Shown here piece by piece: positions 5,373-6,319 of a stretch of 6,319 bases of DNA. Origin of the DNA: an uncultured Clostridia bacterium (GTDB lineage: Bacteria > Bacillota > Clostridia > UBA1381); contig CAMFCK010000056.1 in NCBI GenBank assembly GCA_945948775.1, positions 1 to 6,319 on the forward strand, written 5' to 3'. A program made the position numbers and the translations under genes. Position 1 is the first letter of the stretch. Every line of letters begins with the position of its first letter. Below the pieces are notes generated by a model. That model was not told the origin of the DNA. It saw only the letters and a program-made list of their open reading frames with translations, and did no database searches.

Positions 5373-6319
5373 ATGACAACTAAGAAAATAATATCATTAC
5401 TGCTGACAGCGGCAATAATTATGGCGTCAGCAACAGTTCCCGTATTTGCGACAACTTATGGCAGTGCGCCCGAGCAAATTGTTTGCACGCCGCACGGAGA
5501 TCTGAAAACACAGGTTGGATTAAACTGGGTTACGGAAAAAAACAACTCTGCAGCTGTTGTACAGGCTGCTCCAAAGCCGGCAGGCGATTTTGCAGCAGCA
5601 AAGCAGTACACAGGCGAGGCAGGCGACATTGACAACTGGCGCTGGCACAAGGTTGTGATTGACGGACTTAATCCGGGGACAACCTATCAATATCGTGTGG
5701 GAGACGGAACGGTATGGAGCGAAACACGGGAATTTACAACCGCACCGGAAACGGTGCCGGAGGGCGGATTTACATTTTTGGATGTAAACGACCCACAAGC
5801 GTCAAATGCCACCGGATACGCCGCGTGGGGTACTGCCTTGAGCCGTGCGGCTAATAAATTCCCGGATTTTCGATTTATAACGCATGGAGGAGACCATGTA
5901 AATAACGGTGATAATGAGGACCAGTGGCAGATGTTCTTTTCATCCTCTCAATCCGTATTGGGCAAAACGATATTTGCAGGCACTACGGGCAACCATGACG
6001 CAATGAACGGGAACAGATATTCCTACCGGTTTAACTATAAAATGCCGACAACTGCTCCGGTAAATCAGGGAATGTATTATTCATTCGACTATGGAAATGC
6101 ACATATTATAGATATTAATGCACAGGCATATAATGATACGCTCCAGACGGAATGGATTAAATATGACTTAGTAAAAAATGCAAAACGATGGAATATTGTT
6201 ATGATTCATAATCCGCTGTATACTAACGGAGATCATTATGCAGAGGTAAATGTCAGAAATACATACAATGCAATTTTAAATGATCAAATAGGGGTGGATG
6301 TGATTTTTGCCGGACATGA
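5373..6319 (+). CDS. Secreted purple-acid-phosphatase-like metallophosphoesterase, N-terminal part (runs off right edge)
   Basis: 315 complete codons from ATG at 5373, with AAGGAGG at 5357-5363, 9 nt upstream, and no stop before the edge. Residues 1-26 are a signal peptide (MTTKKIISLLLTAAIIMASA, cleavage near VFA-T). Residues about 34-125 form the Fn3-like N-terminal domain typical of purple acid phosphatases (VGLNWVT, VVIDGLNPGTTYQYRVGDG, EFTTAP). The calcineurin-like catalytic domain follows from about 132. Its motifs are VNDPQ with D140, HGGDHVNNG with D174, GNHD at 206-209, MIHNP with H279 and AGH ending in H315 at the window edge. All expected metal-ligand motifs up to this point are present. 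The GDxxY tyrosine that colours true purple enzymes is Asn177 here, so this is a non-purple bacterial member. The likely role is release of phosphate from external phosphoesters. Substrate and any C-terminal anchor cannot be seen. Confidence 0.88.
   Translation, partial: MTTKKIISLLLTAAIIMASATVPVFATTYGSAPEQIVCTPHGDLKTQVGLNWVTEKNNSAAVVQAAPKPAGDFAAAKQYTGEAGDIDNWRWHKVVIDGLNPGTTYQYRVGDGTVWSETREFTTAPETVPEGGFTFLDVNDPQASNATGYAAWGTALSRAANKFPDFRFITHGGDHVNNGDNEDQWQMFFSSSQSVLGKTIFAGTTGNHDAMNGNRYSYRFNYKMPTTAPVNQGMYYSFDYGNAHIIDINAQAYNDTLQTEWIKYDLVKNAKRWNIVMIHNPLYTNGDHYAEVNVRNTYNAILNDQIGVDVIFAGH

Noticed and set aside
1..6319. tRNA, rRNA genes or CRISPR arrays
   Set aside because: No cloverleaf, rRNA-like stretch or regularly spaced identical repeats were seen on either strand.

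Overview
The window looks like chromosomal DNA from a low-GC Gram-positive bacterium, most likely a gut-type member of the Clostridia. The reasons are AT-rich intergenic DNA, strong AGGAGG-type ribosome binding sites, Sec signal peptides on all three gene starts, and a large surface protein with degenerate S-layer-homology (SLH) repeats of the Clostridia kind. No species can be named from the sequence alone.

Layout. (1) Bases 1-174, minus strand: the first 58 codons of a secreted alkaline-phosphatase-family enzyme that runs off the left edge. (2) Bases 175-631: a divergent intergenic region. Each of its two genes is preceded by a copy of the same 55-bp promoter architecture (243-297 minus, 508-562 plus): TTTAC repeats at 11-bp steps, a shared CGGTA-N-CAGAG block, a TTTACA repeat, then a -10 box exactly 9 bp later. 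This resembles a PhoP (phosphate starvation) box. A 14-bp perfect palindrome sits at the predicted transcription start of the phosphatase. (3) Bases 632-5137: one long reading frame of 1501 codon positions for a secreted, multidomain surface protein. Its parts are an N-terminal beta domain, a glutamine-amidotransferase-like fold, two OB-folds, two degenerate SLH repeats and a long beta-rich tail. A single in-frame TGA at 3926-3928 splits it into a 1098-residue protein and a C-terminal segment of about 400 residues without a credible start of its own. (4) Bases 5139-5300: a compact, highly folded noncoding element made of a GC-rich hairpin, an 18-bp stem and a closed two-hairpin domain. It resembles the end structures of IS200/IS605-type elements, without a transposase. 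(5) Bases 5373-6319: a secreted purple-acid-phosphatase-like metallophosphoesterase, open at the right edge just after its GH motif.

How the genes may work together: two exported phosphatases flank a probably cell-wall-associated multidomain protein, and the first phosphatase and the large protein share a Pho-box-like promoter. The simplest reading is a phosphate-scavenging surface locus. The function of the large protein is unknown, and its link to phosphate rests on promoter similarity and neighbourhood, not on a catalytic motif.
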